Position numbers and translations under genes: made by a program
NCBI GenBank assembly: GCA_037039925.1
Contig: JAXRKP010000041.1
Coordinates: 476,001 to 540,000 of the forward strand
Direction: 5' to 3'
Source: Doris montereyensis
Taxonomy: Eukaryota; Mollusca; Gastropoda; Nudibranchia; Dorididae
Length of the DNA: 64,000 nucleotides
Notes under the pieces: generated by a model
What the model was told of the DNA's origin: nothing
What the model saw: the letters and a program-made list of their open reading frames with translations, nothing else
Databases searched by the model: none
Shown here: positions 43,660 to 54,200 of the stretch, piece by piece
How the letters are laid out: each line of letters begins with the position of its first letter
Numbering within the stretch: the first letter of the stretch is position 1

Positions 43660-44232
43660 CAGTAGTGACCGCCTAAATACCAGCTGCCATAGTGCCCATT
43701 TCGCCTAAAGGCCTGCAATCTCAGTGAAACCGTATTTTTTTTCTATATAAATTGCCCCTCTAAATGCCCATTCAAAACCAAGCCTTTGTTCCAGTGGATC
43801 ACTGGTTTGTCACTGGGCAATTAGAATCTAAGTCCACGACTCTTTTTTGATGTCGTAAGTTGCATGCAATCACCTGGCGTTTTTAGTAGACCCGACACGC
43901 ATCGCAATCGGGGGACAAGGTGTGAACAGTTTTATTGCTCCGTCTTGCATTGGCTGTATCCATTGAGCCTTTGGGTCTTCGTGGCGAGCGTTGGTCAACC
44001 CACCTGTACGCTCCCCACCTCAGTGCTAAATGGTTTCCAGGTGTCCCTATTTCTCGCATTAAATTTTTCGTAAATGTTGAATTTTTCTGCACCATACTGG
44101 AAATGAGCTCGCTTGGTGATCACCCCCCCTCCCAAATTGTTGCCCTGACCTACTTTCGCATAAATGCCCGTTTCACCTAAATACCTGTTTTCCCTGCTTC
44201 CCAAGCAACGGGCATTTAGACGGTCACTACTG
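43660..44232. mobile_element. Pogo-like MITE (TIR type CCGCCTAAATRCC), 573 bp, TA-flanked
   Basis: Left end CAGTAGTGACCGCCTAAATA; right end in reverse complement CAGTAGTGACCGTCTAAATG. Flanked by TA at 43658-43659 and 44233-44234. Inner sub-terminal blocks repeat the CCTAAA/GCCC theme (TTTCGCCTAAAGGCC, TTTCACCTAAATACC). It shares the first ten TIR bases with 30703-31482 but not the rest, so it is a related but separate family. Confidence 0.88.
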
Positions 44233-44534
44233 TACGTGTATTCATATTGTTAATCATTGTGAGATTCACATTTTAACAGTACGTTTAGTTTTTAGTTTTA
44301 AAAAAGGTGTGCGCAAGTGTTGTGTGAGTGAGTATGTGATGATTTGTGCCTTATATTTGTCATATAAAAAAATTGTAATGTACATAACTTATTAAAATTT
44401 GGCTTTGGTTAGTTTGAGTCAATTGTTGATGTAATGAAATGTCCCTTATTGAATGTTAGTATTAAGGCTGAGCATGTCTCATGATTTTGTAATGCAAGTG
44501 TTATGATGTGTGATTACACTAAAAACTTATATAC

Positions 44535-44775
44535 TGCCAACTGTTGTGCTACCCTCTCTCTTTCTCTCTGCTTTCTCTTTCTGTCTGTTTCTCTGTTTCT
44601 TTTTTCTCTCTCTCTGAACACAACGTCTGACCTAGCTTTGCTAGGATCTGAACCATGGACCTCATGACCTCAAGTTTGACAGCCTAACCACTCAGTCACC
44701 AATACCACATATAATACAGTGTCGTCTCTCCCCCCCAAAAAAAAAAAAAAAAAAGAAAAAGAAAAAAAAAAGAAG
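44535..44775. repeat. CT-rich tract, minus-strand SINE A head and poly-A
   Basis: A CT-rich stretch at 44552-44615 is followed by the reverse complement of a SINE A head (GCTAGGATCTGAACCATGGAC, CAGCCTAACCACTCAGTCACC) at about 44630-44700, then C and A homopolymers. Confidence 0.65.
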
Positions 44776-45238
44776 AAAGAAGTAGTAATGAGATGATATA
44801 GACTCGCTGTTTAATGGATTTAAGAGACAGAGACAGAGTAGGAATTCCATGCTTGCATTTGGTGTGTGGAATGTGAAGGGTAGCTCCAGGGTAGGTCTCA
44901 TTTTGCATAACTAGAAACTTTTCATGTCATTGTTCTCATTTTGTTAGTCATGGCAGGTCTCAGATAGGTGTCTTGTTTTCAGTAGCTTGAGATGTTTTTG
45001 CCAGTTCACAGTAGCATAAGACTTGCCTTGCTCCTTGAAGACAAAATGGCCAGTCACAGATTCGCAGCAATTGACACACCAGATGCTACAGTGACTACAG
45101 AGTGAGGGTTATCACAAACTCGTGGGGTTGTGTCCGGGACCAGATTATCTTATTCTGTTCGTTGAGATTTATGAAGCTACCTTAAACAAAGAGTCTACAT
45201 ACATGTATACCACTACCTGCCCAATACATGACATGAAG

Positions 45239-45617
45239 ATAGCTGCCAACCGTTACGTAAAAAAACATATTTGGTGAGTCCGTAAGTAAGTCTGTATTTA
45301 CTTTACTTTGAAAAGCATATGTATGAGTTTGTTTAAAGACACCCGAAATCAATGGCAATAGCAGAGTCATAGAGAGATTTGGTTGAAAGTCTGGAAACAC
45401 TGTTCTGAGTTCACCTAACCCCCGTCACACTTTTGCTAAAAAGGCCAGCGATCAGCGGCCTTTATGATATTTACCTTTAAAGTTAAAGGGGGTTAATTCA
45501 GGTTGAATTATCAATGTTTTCTGTAATATTCGATCTATGGGGCGTCATGCAAGTTACAATTACATGTAGATCACATGGTCAGAGTTTGTTTTTCAATTTG
45601 AATAGGTTGGCAGCTAT
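45239..45617. mobile_element. MITE with 13-bp perfect TIRs (ATAGCTGCCAACC), 379 bp
   Basis: ATAGCTGCCAACC at 45239-45251 and its exact complement GGTTGGCAGCTAT at 45605-45617. Flanks ACATGAAG and GCATGAGA are similar but not identical, possibly a worn 8-bp target duplication. No transposase. A split relative lies at 41228-41960. Confidence 0.75.
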
Positions 45618-45699
45618 GCATGAGATGAGATTTAAAAAAGTGTAATTGTAATGTCTGGAGGGAAGTGCAAGCAAGGCCATCTAGCTTGGTGCATGTACA

Positions 45700-45955
<256 letters not shown>

Positions 45956-46054
45956 ATAGAGAGATAGAGAAAGCACAAGAGAAAGACAATCCCCAACACA
46001 CACACACATCCACAGAAAGACATAGGGAGAATGTGACTGATACTAAATACTATA

Positions 46055-46440
46055 GTCAATTCAATTCAATAAACTTTATTGTTCTCGTAAAGGCACATCT
46101 TCGTTCGCATCAATTTATATATAATGATAATATAAAAATACACATTATGTAATTTACATTGGAATTGAGAATTAGCGTTATTATATTAAATGAATATCAC
46201 TATCATAGTTAACTTTGTGAATTTAAATATCAGTACACATACACATTTGTTAGTATGAATATAATATAATGTGACAAAAACTGTCACAGTAATAAATATC
46301 ACAGTAAATCATGGTATTGTAAATACTATAATTCTAAAATATTGTTTTGCAAGAAACTATAAGATAAGTTACAAGAATGGGAATAAGTTTTAAAATTTAG
46401 ATACAGTATAAATATGATGTAAGAATATCCTCAATAATTA
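46055..46440. other. Possible retroelement 3' end and AT-rich intron
   Basis: CAATTCAATAAACTTTATTG with TTCTCGTAAAGGCACATC near 46062 resembles the 3' end of a retroelement, but no coding part accompanies it. The remainder is AT-rich. Confidence 0.3.
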
Positions 46441-46499
46441 ATTTTGATATGTTTTTCTTGCTTTTGTTCTCTTACACCAAGTTACATACATAAACACAC

Positions 46500-46650
46500 A
46501 CTCTATCTCTATCTCCGTTCCCACCTTTCATCTCTCTCTCTTTCTCTGTGTGCGTCTGTGTCTCTGTCTATGTGCGTTTGTCTCTCTGTCTCTGTCTTTC
46601 TCCGCTTCACCTCTCTCTCTTTGTCTCTCCCTCTACACATTTCTGTAGCA
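46500..46650. repeat. CT-rich tract
   Basis: Degenerate CTCTGT/TCTCTC repeats within SKA2 intron 4. Confidence 0.8.
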
Positions 46651-46689
46651 CTTTAGATAGTGGTAGTGGTAGTTACAAGGAATGCAACA

Positions 46690-46905
46690 GGGAAAGATGA
46701 TGCAAAGAGAGATAAAGATAAAGACAGAGAGAAACCGAAAAGAAACAGAAAGAGAGAGACAGGGAAAGAGAAACAGAAAGAGAGAGACAGGGAAAGAGAA
46801 ACAGAAAGAGAGAGACAGGGAAAGAGAAACAGAAAGAGAGAGACAGGGAAAGAGAAACAGAAAGAGAGAGACAGGGAAACAGAAAAAGAGAAAGAGAGAG
46901 ACGTT
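46690..46905. repeat. 28-bp purine-rich tandem repeat upstream of SKA2 exon 5
   Basis: About five regular copies of GAGAAACAGAAAGAGAGAGA plus CAGGGAAA between 46760 and 46885, with degenerate copies on either side. Almost all purine on the sense strand of SKA2. Confidence 0.93.
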
Positions 46906-46934
46906 TGTTGGCTTTATGTCTGTTTTCTTTTTAG

Positions 46935-47049
46935 GCAATATAAAATCAGTGCCAGAATGATTGAAGATATTGTGAAAAGGAAGGAAGTAGAAAGCATTTG
47001 TGGAAGGCTTTGGAATTTTTTCAGATCATTCGTTGTAAAAGTGATGTGA
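46935..47049 (+). CDS. ska2: SKA2 homologue, exon 5 (C-terminus and stop)
   Basis: 115 nt from acceptor GTTTTCTTTTTAG, entering in phase 2 and ending at TGA 47047-47049. It encodes QYKISARMIEDIVKRKEVE, then SICGRLWNFFRSFVVKVM. RMIEDIVKRKEVE aligns gap-free with human SKA2 NMIQKLQKQTDLE, the end of the third coiled-coil helix. The tail after it is divergent. A polyadenylation signal AATAAA lies 86 nt downstream. The 10.4-kb intron before this exon is filled with SINEs, MITEs, (ATT)n and a 28-bp purine repeat that ends just 50 bp upstream of the acceptor. Confidence 0.78.
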
Positions 47050-47134
47050 CTGTTAAGAGATTTCTTGCTTCGAGCTTATGGCTCAATCAACATGGAATAT
47101 GTGACATGAGTCTGTCATGTAACATTTATGTACA

Positions 47135-47140
47135 AATAAA
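47135..47140 (+). terminator. SKA2 polyadenylation signal
   Basis: Canonical AATAAA 86 nt after the SKA2 stop codon, followed by GT-rich sequence (GTTTTGTTTTG) near 47185. Confidence 0.6.
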
Positions 47141-47389
47141 CTGGAGGGATGTGACATAATCCAACCCCTATGGGTCTTGGAGTAGGTTTTGTTTTGTTTT
47201 TTTATCCAATGATGTTAATGGTACATTAACATGAACAGGTAAACGCTGACATCTCTATCAGTATCACATGGCTCAATTATCAAACCTTGACATTTGACCT
47301 TCCTGATAAGCTCTAAAATTAAAGACCACTTTCACTTGTGCTAAGATAATAATAATAAAGGCTAATATTATTGACATATTTAGAACATG

Positions 47390-48310
47390 AACATTTTAGG
47401 ATGACATTGATAATTCTAAAACGTTGGAATGGCATTTTAGGATAAAATTATCAACATCAATAAATTACTCTAGAATATTCTAAACATACTTGAAAATAAT
47501 CAGAAGATATCAATTAATTACTCTGGAACATTGTAAACACAAATGAAAATAATCAGATGACATTAATCATAAATCAATTACTTTGGAACTTTGTGAATAC
47601 AAATGAAAATAATCAGATGATATTAATCAATTATTTTGGAACTTTGTGAATACAAATGAAAATAATCAGATGATATCAATCAATTACTTTGGAATTTTGT
47701 GAATACAAATGAAAATAATCAGATGATATCAATCAATTGCTCTGGAACATTGTAAACACAACTGAAAATAATCAGATGGTATCAATCAATTATTCTGAAA
47801 TATTGTGAACACATGAAAATAAACATATAGTATCAATCAATTACTCTGCTATATTGTAAATACACATGAAAATAATGAGATAATATTGATATCAATCAAT
47901 TACTCTGAAATATTGTAAACACACATGAAAATAATCAGATGATATCAATCAATCACTCTGGAACTTTGTAAATATACTTGACAATAACAAGACAGAAAGT
48001 TACTTTGGAACATTGTAAACATTTTTGAAATTAATCAGATTGTATCAATCAGTTACAATTAATCTGGAATATTGTAAACATACTTGAAAACAATAAAATA
48101 ATATTGATAACTTAATCTGGAATGTTGTAAACATACTTAAAAAATAGTCTAAGTCAGATAATATCAATTAATTACTCTTGAACATTGTAAAAAATTTTGA
48201 AAGGAACTTTGTAAACATTCTTGAAAGTAATCAGACGATATCAATATCAATCAATTGCTCTGGAACATTGTAAGAATACGCTTGACAATAGTCAATGATA
48301 TCAATTAAAT
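47390..48310. repeat. 54-bp (variable) tandem repeat downstream of SKA2
   Basis: About 16 diverged copies of a unit containing AATCAGATGATATCAATCAA, TTACTTTGGAACTTTGTGAA and ATACAAATGAAAATA. Later copies are more diverged and of variable length. Confidence 0.93.
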
Positions 48311-49200
48311 TTTGCTAAACGTAAAACAAAACAAAAATAATTTAAAGTAGGCAATCAAAATGAAAGTGAAAGGGATGATTGTACTAAAAATGAAAGTACC
48401 CGCCGCTAGAAATGGGAAATTACACACAATTATCAGGTTACATTTTATATTCTGAAAATACCTTCAATTGAGTTAATATAAAATAATTTTATATCTCCAT
48501 TAAAACATTACAAAGTCATTCGTTTAACGGTAAAAAGTAATTTTAAATAAAATAAACTGCATAATAAAAAAAATATGAAAGTTGAGAACCATTCAATTAA
48601 AAGTAAGAATTGAACAACAATAAAACTGTAAAGGTAAAACATGTGTACACAATTACGCAAATTAAATGCAAATAGAAGTATAAACAAAACATTAGAAATG
48701 GTGACAATGGTAACGATAACAGAAATACGACATTAATGCAATAATATTGGTAATGAAGAAAGAATCTAATAATTATATAGTAGGGATGGTATCCTAGTAC
48801 TAGTTTTACCATTAGTAAAAATATGACATTCGTAATTCTGTCGATGATGATGATACTACTATTACTAGTAATGAAAGTTAAGATGATAAAAGTACTAAAT
48901 TATGAAAATAATAGCAGTAGTATGAGTAGTAATAATAAAGATAAAGAGAAAGTGATAAGAATAATAACAAGAACATAAAAATGTGTATTTCTGCAAGGGA
49001 ATTCCTTTTTTCTTTAATCTTTCTGTCTTCCTTTCCTCATTTCTTTCTTTCTTCTTTCCCTCATTTCTTCCTTACATTTTCACAAAACTCAAATCTTTAC
49101 AGTGACAGTATGTACACGAGTATTGTTGAAGACTGCACGGCTTATTAAAAGTCTGACAAAATTCACTTCAGAGTGGGAAGGATCACACAATCTTTAACGA
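48311..49200. other. AT-rich intergenic DNA
   Basis: AT-rich sequence with short ATA/AAT and TTTC-rich patches. It lies between the SKA2 downstream repeats and the ankyrin remnants. No open frame or repeat family recognised. Confidence 0.5.
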
Positions 49201-49239
49201 CCGTTCTTCAAACTAAGCTTTATGGCCGTCAAACTCTCT

Positions 49240-50790
49240 TGGCTCTAACTCTAACATTTATGTCCATGTCTTTTATCTAAAGAAGATTACTGAGACAATT
49301 TTCCCATGGCCGTTTTGCCTTGCACTCATTATAAATGTCGTCCACCCTCTATCAGTAGTTGCATCAACGTCACTCTGTCCTCCTAGAATTACAATTACAC
49401 TGTCACTGTCATAGTGTCAACACACAATCTATGTTACCATGATGGCATGTGAACATCAGACTGTATAATGTATTGTCCAGCTGTTCTTTTCCTTGGCATT
49501 GGCATCGATAGTCTGTCTGTGTGAGGTAATACAAGAAAACTTGTACCTGATTCATGCCCTTGTTCACATGCCAACATCAGTGCTGTCCAGCCATTCTTAA
49601 TCCTATCTCTGAGATTTACAGTCTGTTGACACGTTCAGTATTGCCTTTATCACCACCTCCTCATGATGCCCTGTCATCCCTCGTGGGGCACAGGGGGGCC
49701 AGAAAAAAGAGCCCTCCAGCGATCCACTGTCCTGTGCCATCTTTCCAATCTCTTTTCAAGACATCTCCCAACACACCTCCTCAACTCCCTCTCCAGTTCT
49801 CTTCGCCACGTATTTCTTGGTCTTCCCCTTTTTCTGTGGCCCTTATTACGTTATTATTTTCACTCTTTTACATGTTTTTCATCCAGCTGTTTCCTCTGAA
49901 TTCACCCTGAGATCACCATGTGTGGTAGACAAAGTAAGTTCTCCGAAATCTGTATTGGAAGGGGACTCCATGGTCCAGGTTGGCATTTAAACCTGCAATT
50001 GAAACATTTTCCTGAGTTTTTATTAGTAAAACTCCCCCTCCCCCTCTTGTGGGGCATAGGGGGGGGGCAGCAAAAAGAGCCCTCCAGCGATCCACTGTCC
50101 TGTGCCATTTTTTCAAAACTTTTCCCAAGACATCTCCCCACACACCTCCTCAACCCCTTTCCAGTTCTCTTTGCCACGTATTGCTTGGTCTTCCCCTTTT
50201 TCTGTGGCCCTGCGGATTCCATGCTAAAGCTTGTCGCTTGATACTTGATGTCCACTGGTGGCTTCCTCAAAGTGTGTCCAAGCCACCGTCAACGCCTTTT
50301 CTTTAATTCATCTTCTATTGGCGTCTGGTTTTTTTTGTTGTTGCCACATATCTTCGTTTGTAATTGTTTCTAGCCAGTGGATTTCAAGGACGTTTTGTAG
50401 GTATTTGAATGTTAATGAATATCTTTTAAGTTCGACAGGATTCTTTTGCTGATTTTTCCATGTATCGGCTTCTATCACCATATGCACATAAATTTATATT
50501 AAAAACAACGCCGTCATTCCACTTCCATCTTTGGCATTTATGTCAATATCTTTCATTCAAACAAGAAAATTAGTTCTAATTTCATTAAACAAATCAAGTA
50601 TTTCCAAGATTAGTTCATCAATAGCTTGAGAAGATCAAAGATCAAAGGAGCCGAATAAACAGACAATCATAAGGGCAGTATTTCCAATGACATCCTTGAG
50701 ATTAACATCAATGTCGTCAGCTTGACAATGACAGCTTCTTCTAATGTCATGCTCACATTAGCGCCAACGTTTCACATTGTTTATTTACAG
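49240..50790 (-). pseudogene. Decayed 3' ankyrin repeats with inserted LINE fragments
   Basis: Minus-strand ankyrin remnants continue beyond the open frame. DIDINTVNKQCETLALM ends in a stop near 50755. DVNLKDVIGNTALMIVCLFG is read near 50650-50720, KDIDINAKDGSGMTALF near 50500-50560, RIKNGWTALMLACEQGHE near 49555-49610, and DVDATTDRGWTTFIMSARQN near 49290-49385. They contain stops and frameshifts, so the array was once longer. LINE pieces (49650-50215) are inserted among them. Confidence 0.7.
49650..50220 (-). mobile_element. LINE C-terminal fragment, tandemly duplicated
   Basis: Two direct copies of about 170 bp (49670-49850 and 50040-50215) share GAGCCCTCCAGCGATCCACT, GTCCTGTGCCAT, AAGACATCTCCC and TTGGTCTTCCCCTTTTTCTG. 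In reverse complement, across frames, they read GRPSNTW, then LKKW and DRWRALFAAPLCP, the style of a LINE ORF2 C-terminus (W...A.DR..WR.L). A SINE-tail-like AATTCACCCTGAGATCACCA sits between the copies near 49900. Confidence 0.6.
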
Positions 50791-50798
50791 TATTTATA

Positions 50799-51254
50799 TC
50801 AATATCTTACACTTGTTTGTAGAAGACGATAAACGCATTCATAGGAGCCCCGTCGGTAGGCAGTCAGAAGCGCTGTACTTCCGACTACATCTTTGATATT
50901 GACATCAATTATATCAGCCTGCAAAAGGCTATCGACACATTTAATATTGTTGTGCATACATGCAAACATTAACGGCGATATTCCATTTTTATTGACGGCA
51001 TTTACGTCAATATCTTTCACTTGAAGAAGACGATCAACACATTTTAAAAAGCCGAGTTCACAAGCAATCATAAGTGCTGTATATCCAAATCGGTCCTTGA
51101 GGTTGACATTGATGTCAGCAGTCTGTAAAAGGCTATTGACACATTTAATATCGCCTTTTCTACATGCCCACATTAGCGCCGACATTCCACAGTGTTTATC
51201 TGCGGCATTTACATCAATACCTTCAACTTGTAGAAGACTAACAACGCAGTCCAA
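50799..51254 (-). CDS. Ankyrin gene, segment 9 (last intact repeats)
   Basis: About 4-5 repeats ending RLLQTSVRY and a stop. Near-duplicate of 51450-51870. A further shift just before the stop would continue DIDINTVNKQCETLALM, but true stops follow within 20 codons, so the present 3' end of the gene is here or within about 60 bp. Confidence 0.78.
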   Translation of the reverse strand: MDCVVSLLQVEGIDVNAADKHCGMSALMWACRKGDIKCVNSLLQTADINVNLKDRFGYTALMIACELGFLKCVDRLLQVKDIDVNAVNKNGISPLMFACMHNNIKCVDSLLQADIIDVNIKDVVGSTALLTAYRRGSYECVYRLLQTSVRY

Positions 51255-54200
51255 GAATCCCGATAACAGGCAATTATAAGTGCTGTATTTCCAGTCGCAT
51301 CCTTGAGATTGACATCAATATTGGCAGTCTGTAACAGACTGTTGACAGAGTTGATTTTGCCGTTTTTAATTGCATACATTAATACTGACATTCCGTGTTG
51401 CTTATCTACAGCATTGATGTCAACATCTTTCATTTGAAGAAGACAATCAACACATTCATAGGAGCCCTGTCGGTAGGCAATCAGAAGCGCCGTACTCCCA
51501 ATTACATCTTTGATATTGACATCAATTTTATCAGCCCGCAAAAGGCTCTTGACACATTCGATATTGTTGTGCATGCATGCAAACATTAACGGCGACAGTC
51601 CATTTTTATCTACAGCGTTTACGTCAATATCTTCCACTTGAAGAAGTCGATCAACACATTTTAAAAAGCCGAGTTCACAAGCAATCATAAGTGCTGTATA
51701 TCCAATTAGGTTCTTGAGGTTGACATTGATGTCATCAGTCTGTAAAAGGCTATTGACACATTTAATATCGCCTTTTCTACATGCCCACATTAGCGCTGAC
51801 ATTCCACAGTGTTTATCTGCGGCATTTACATCAATACCTTCAACTTGTAGAAGACTAACAACGCACTCAAAGGATCCCCGATAACAGGCAATTATAAGTG
51901 CTGTATTTCCAGTTGCACCCTTGAGATTGACATCAATATTGGCAGTCTGTAAAAGACTGTTGACAGAGTTGATTTTGCCGTTTATACATGCATACATTAA
52001 TGCTGACATTCCGTGTTGCTTATCTACAGCATTGATGTCAACATCTTTCATTTGAAGCAGATAATCAACGCATTCAAAGGAGCCAAATTCACATGCGATC
52101 ATAAGGGCTGTATTTCCAATTACGTCCTTGAGATTGACATTGACATCAATGTTTTGAGCCTCTAAAACTAGGAAAAGGCTATTGACGCATTTAACATTGC
52201 CGTTTCTACACGCCCACAATAGCGCCGACATTCCACGTTGTTTATCTACAACATTTATGTCAACATCTTTCATTTGAAGAAGACGGTCAACGCATTCAAA
52301 GGAGTTGACAACGCACGCAATCATAAGTGCTGTATTTCCAATTATGTCTTTGAGATTGACATCAATGTTTTGAGCACGTAAAAGGCTATTGACACATTTA
52401 AAATCACTGTGTCTACATGCCCACATCAATGCCGTCGCTGCTTGTTTATCTACAGCATTTATGTCAATATCTTTGACTTGAAGAAGACAATCAACGCATT
52501 CAAATGAGCCCATGGCACACACGACCATGAGTGCTGTCAGTCCATTTTCTTCCTGAAGATTGACATCTATGTTGGTAGTCTGTACAAGAGAGTTGACACA
52601 TTTAATTTTTGTAACATTGCGTGCTTTACACGCCCACATTAACGCTGTGTTTCCTTCTTTGTCTTTGGCATTTATGTCAATATCTGCTCTTTGGACAAGA
52701 ATAATAATCCCATCAATAGAGGCTGAACCACATGCCAACATTAGCGCCGTCTGTCCTATTATCATCCTTGGCGTTTATATCAGTGTTCTTTATTTGCGCA
52801 AGACGTTTTATACATTCTATGCTGCTATTCAAACATGCATACATTAGCGCTGATAAGCCGGTTGTATTTTGTGTGTTTATATCAATATTCTTATGTCCAA
52901 GAAGAAGGTCCACACACATTTGATTATTCCGCAGACATGCAAGCATAAGAGCTGTATTCCCACTGTTGTCCTTCGCGTTAACATTGATGCCCTTTATAGA
53001 TAAAAGACTTTCTACACATGCAGGATGGCGAATCAGGCTTGCACACATCAACGCTGTCCTTCCATTCTCATTTTTTACATTGATGTCAATCTTTTCTGTC
53101 TGTCCTAGGGCCTTCACACAGGCAACATGGCCCAGTCCACATGCCACCATCAAAGCGGTCTCCCGTTTGTAGTCATTGCATTGACCTTTATACAGTCCCT
53201 CTGGAGGAGGAAATTGACACATTTAACGTGACCCTTATAACAGGCAGAAAACAATGCGGTTGCTCCATCTTTAGCCTCAGCATTGATTTCGAGATTGTCT
53301 ACTTGAAGAAGTTCTTGGACGCAATCAGCATGACCTCTAAGGCATGCAAACATCAATGCGGTGGTGCCTTTGTTGTTGGCTGCATTAATATCCAAGGCCG
53401 GCATCTGAACGAATTGTTTGACAGATTTCAGATTGCCCCAATAACACGCCAGGGTCATTGCTGTATGTCCATCGAAATCCCTGGCATTGATATCAATGTT
53501 CTCTACTTGAAGTAGTTGAGCAGTGCACTCATCATGGCAGTAGCGACTTGCCAACATAAGCGCTGTACATCTGTTACCTTCGGTATCATCAACTTGCATT
53601 CTTATCTCTCTGTCTTGGATAAGTCTTTGCACACATTCATGGTGACCATGTCTGCAGGCAATCATAAGAGCTGTCAAGTCCATACAGTCCAATGCGTCCA
53701 CGTCAGTTTCTTCATACTTTATGAGACGATCTACCACATCGTGGTGACCAACCGAACAAGCCAGAAGCAAGGCACTGATTCCCATTTTATTTTTCTCATT
53801 GACATTTGGTTTATGTCTATGTTGTAGAAACAAATCTGTCAACTTACTATGTCCATGTAAACACGCCCACATAAAGGGGTCATGCCCTTAACATCCATGA
53901 CATGTACATTTGCGCAGCGTCTCAGAAGGCATTTCAGGCATCCTAGACTCCTATTTTCACATGCGTACATCAAAGCACTCCAACCATTGTCATCACGGGC
54001 GTTGACATCGATACTTTGTTTTTCCTGGAGGAGACGTCTGACACATCTCCATTTGCCACTCAAACTCGCCAACATCAAAGGTGTGGTATTGTTTTTGTCC
54101 CTGTCATTCACATCGACTTTGTCAACGGTAAGCAAACGATCTACAATCGTGATGGCCATCCCTACATGCAAACATTAATGCTGTCCATCCTCTCTTACCC

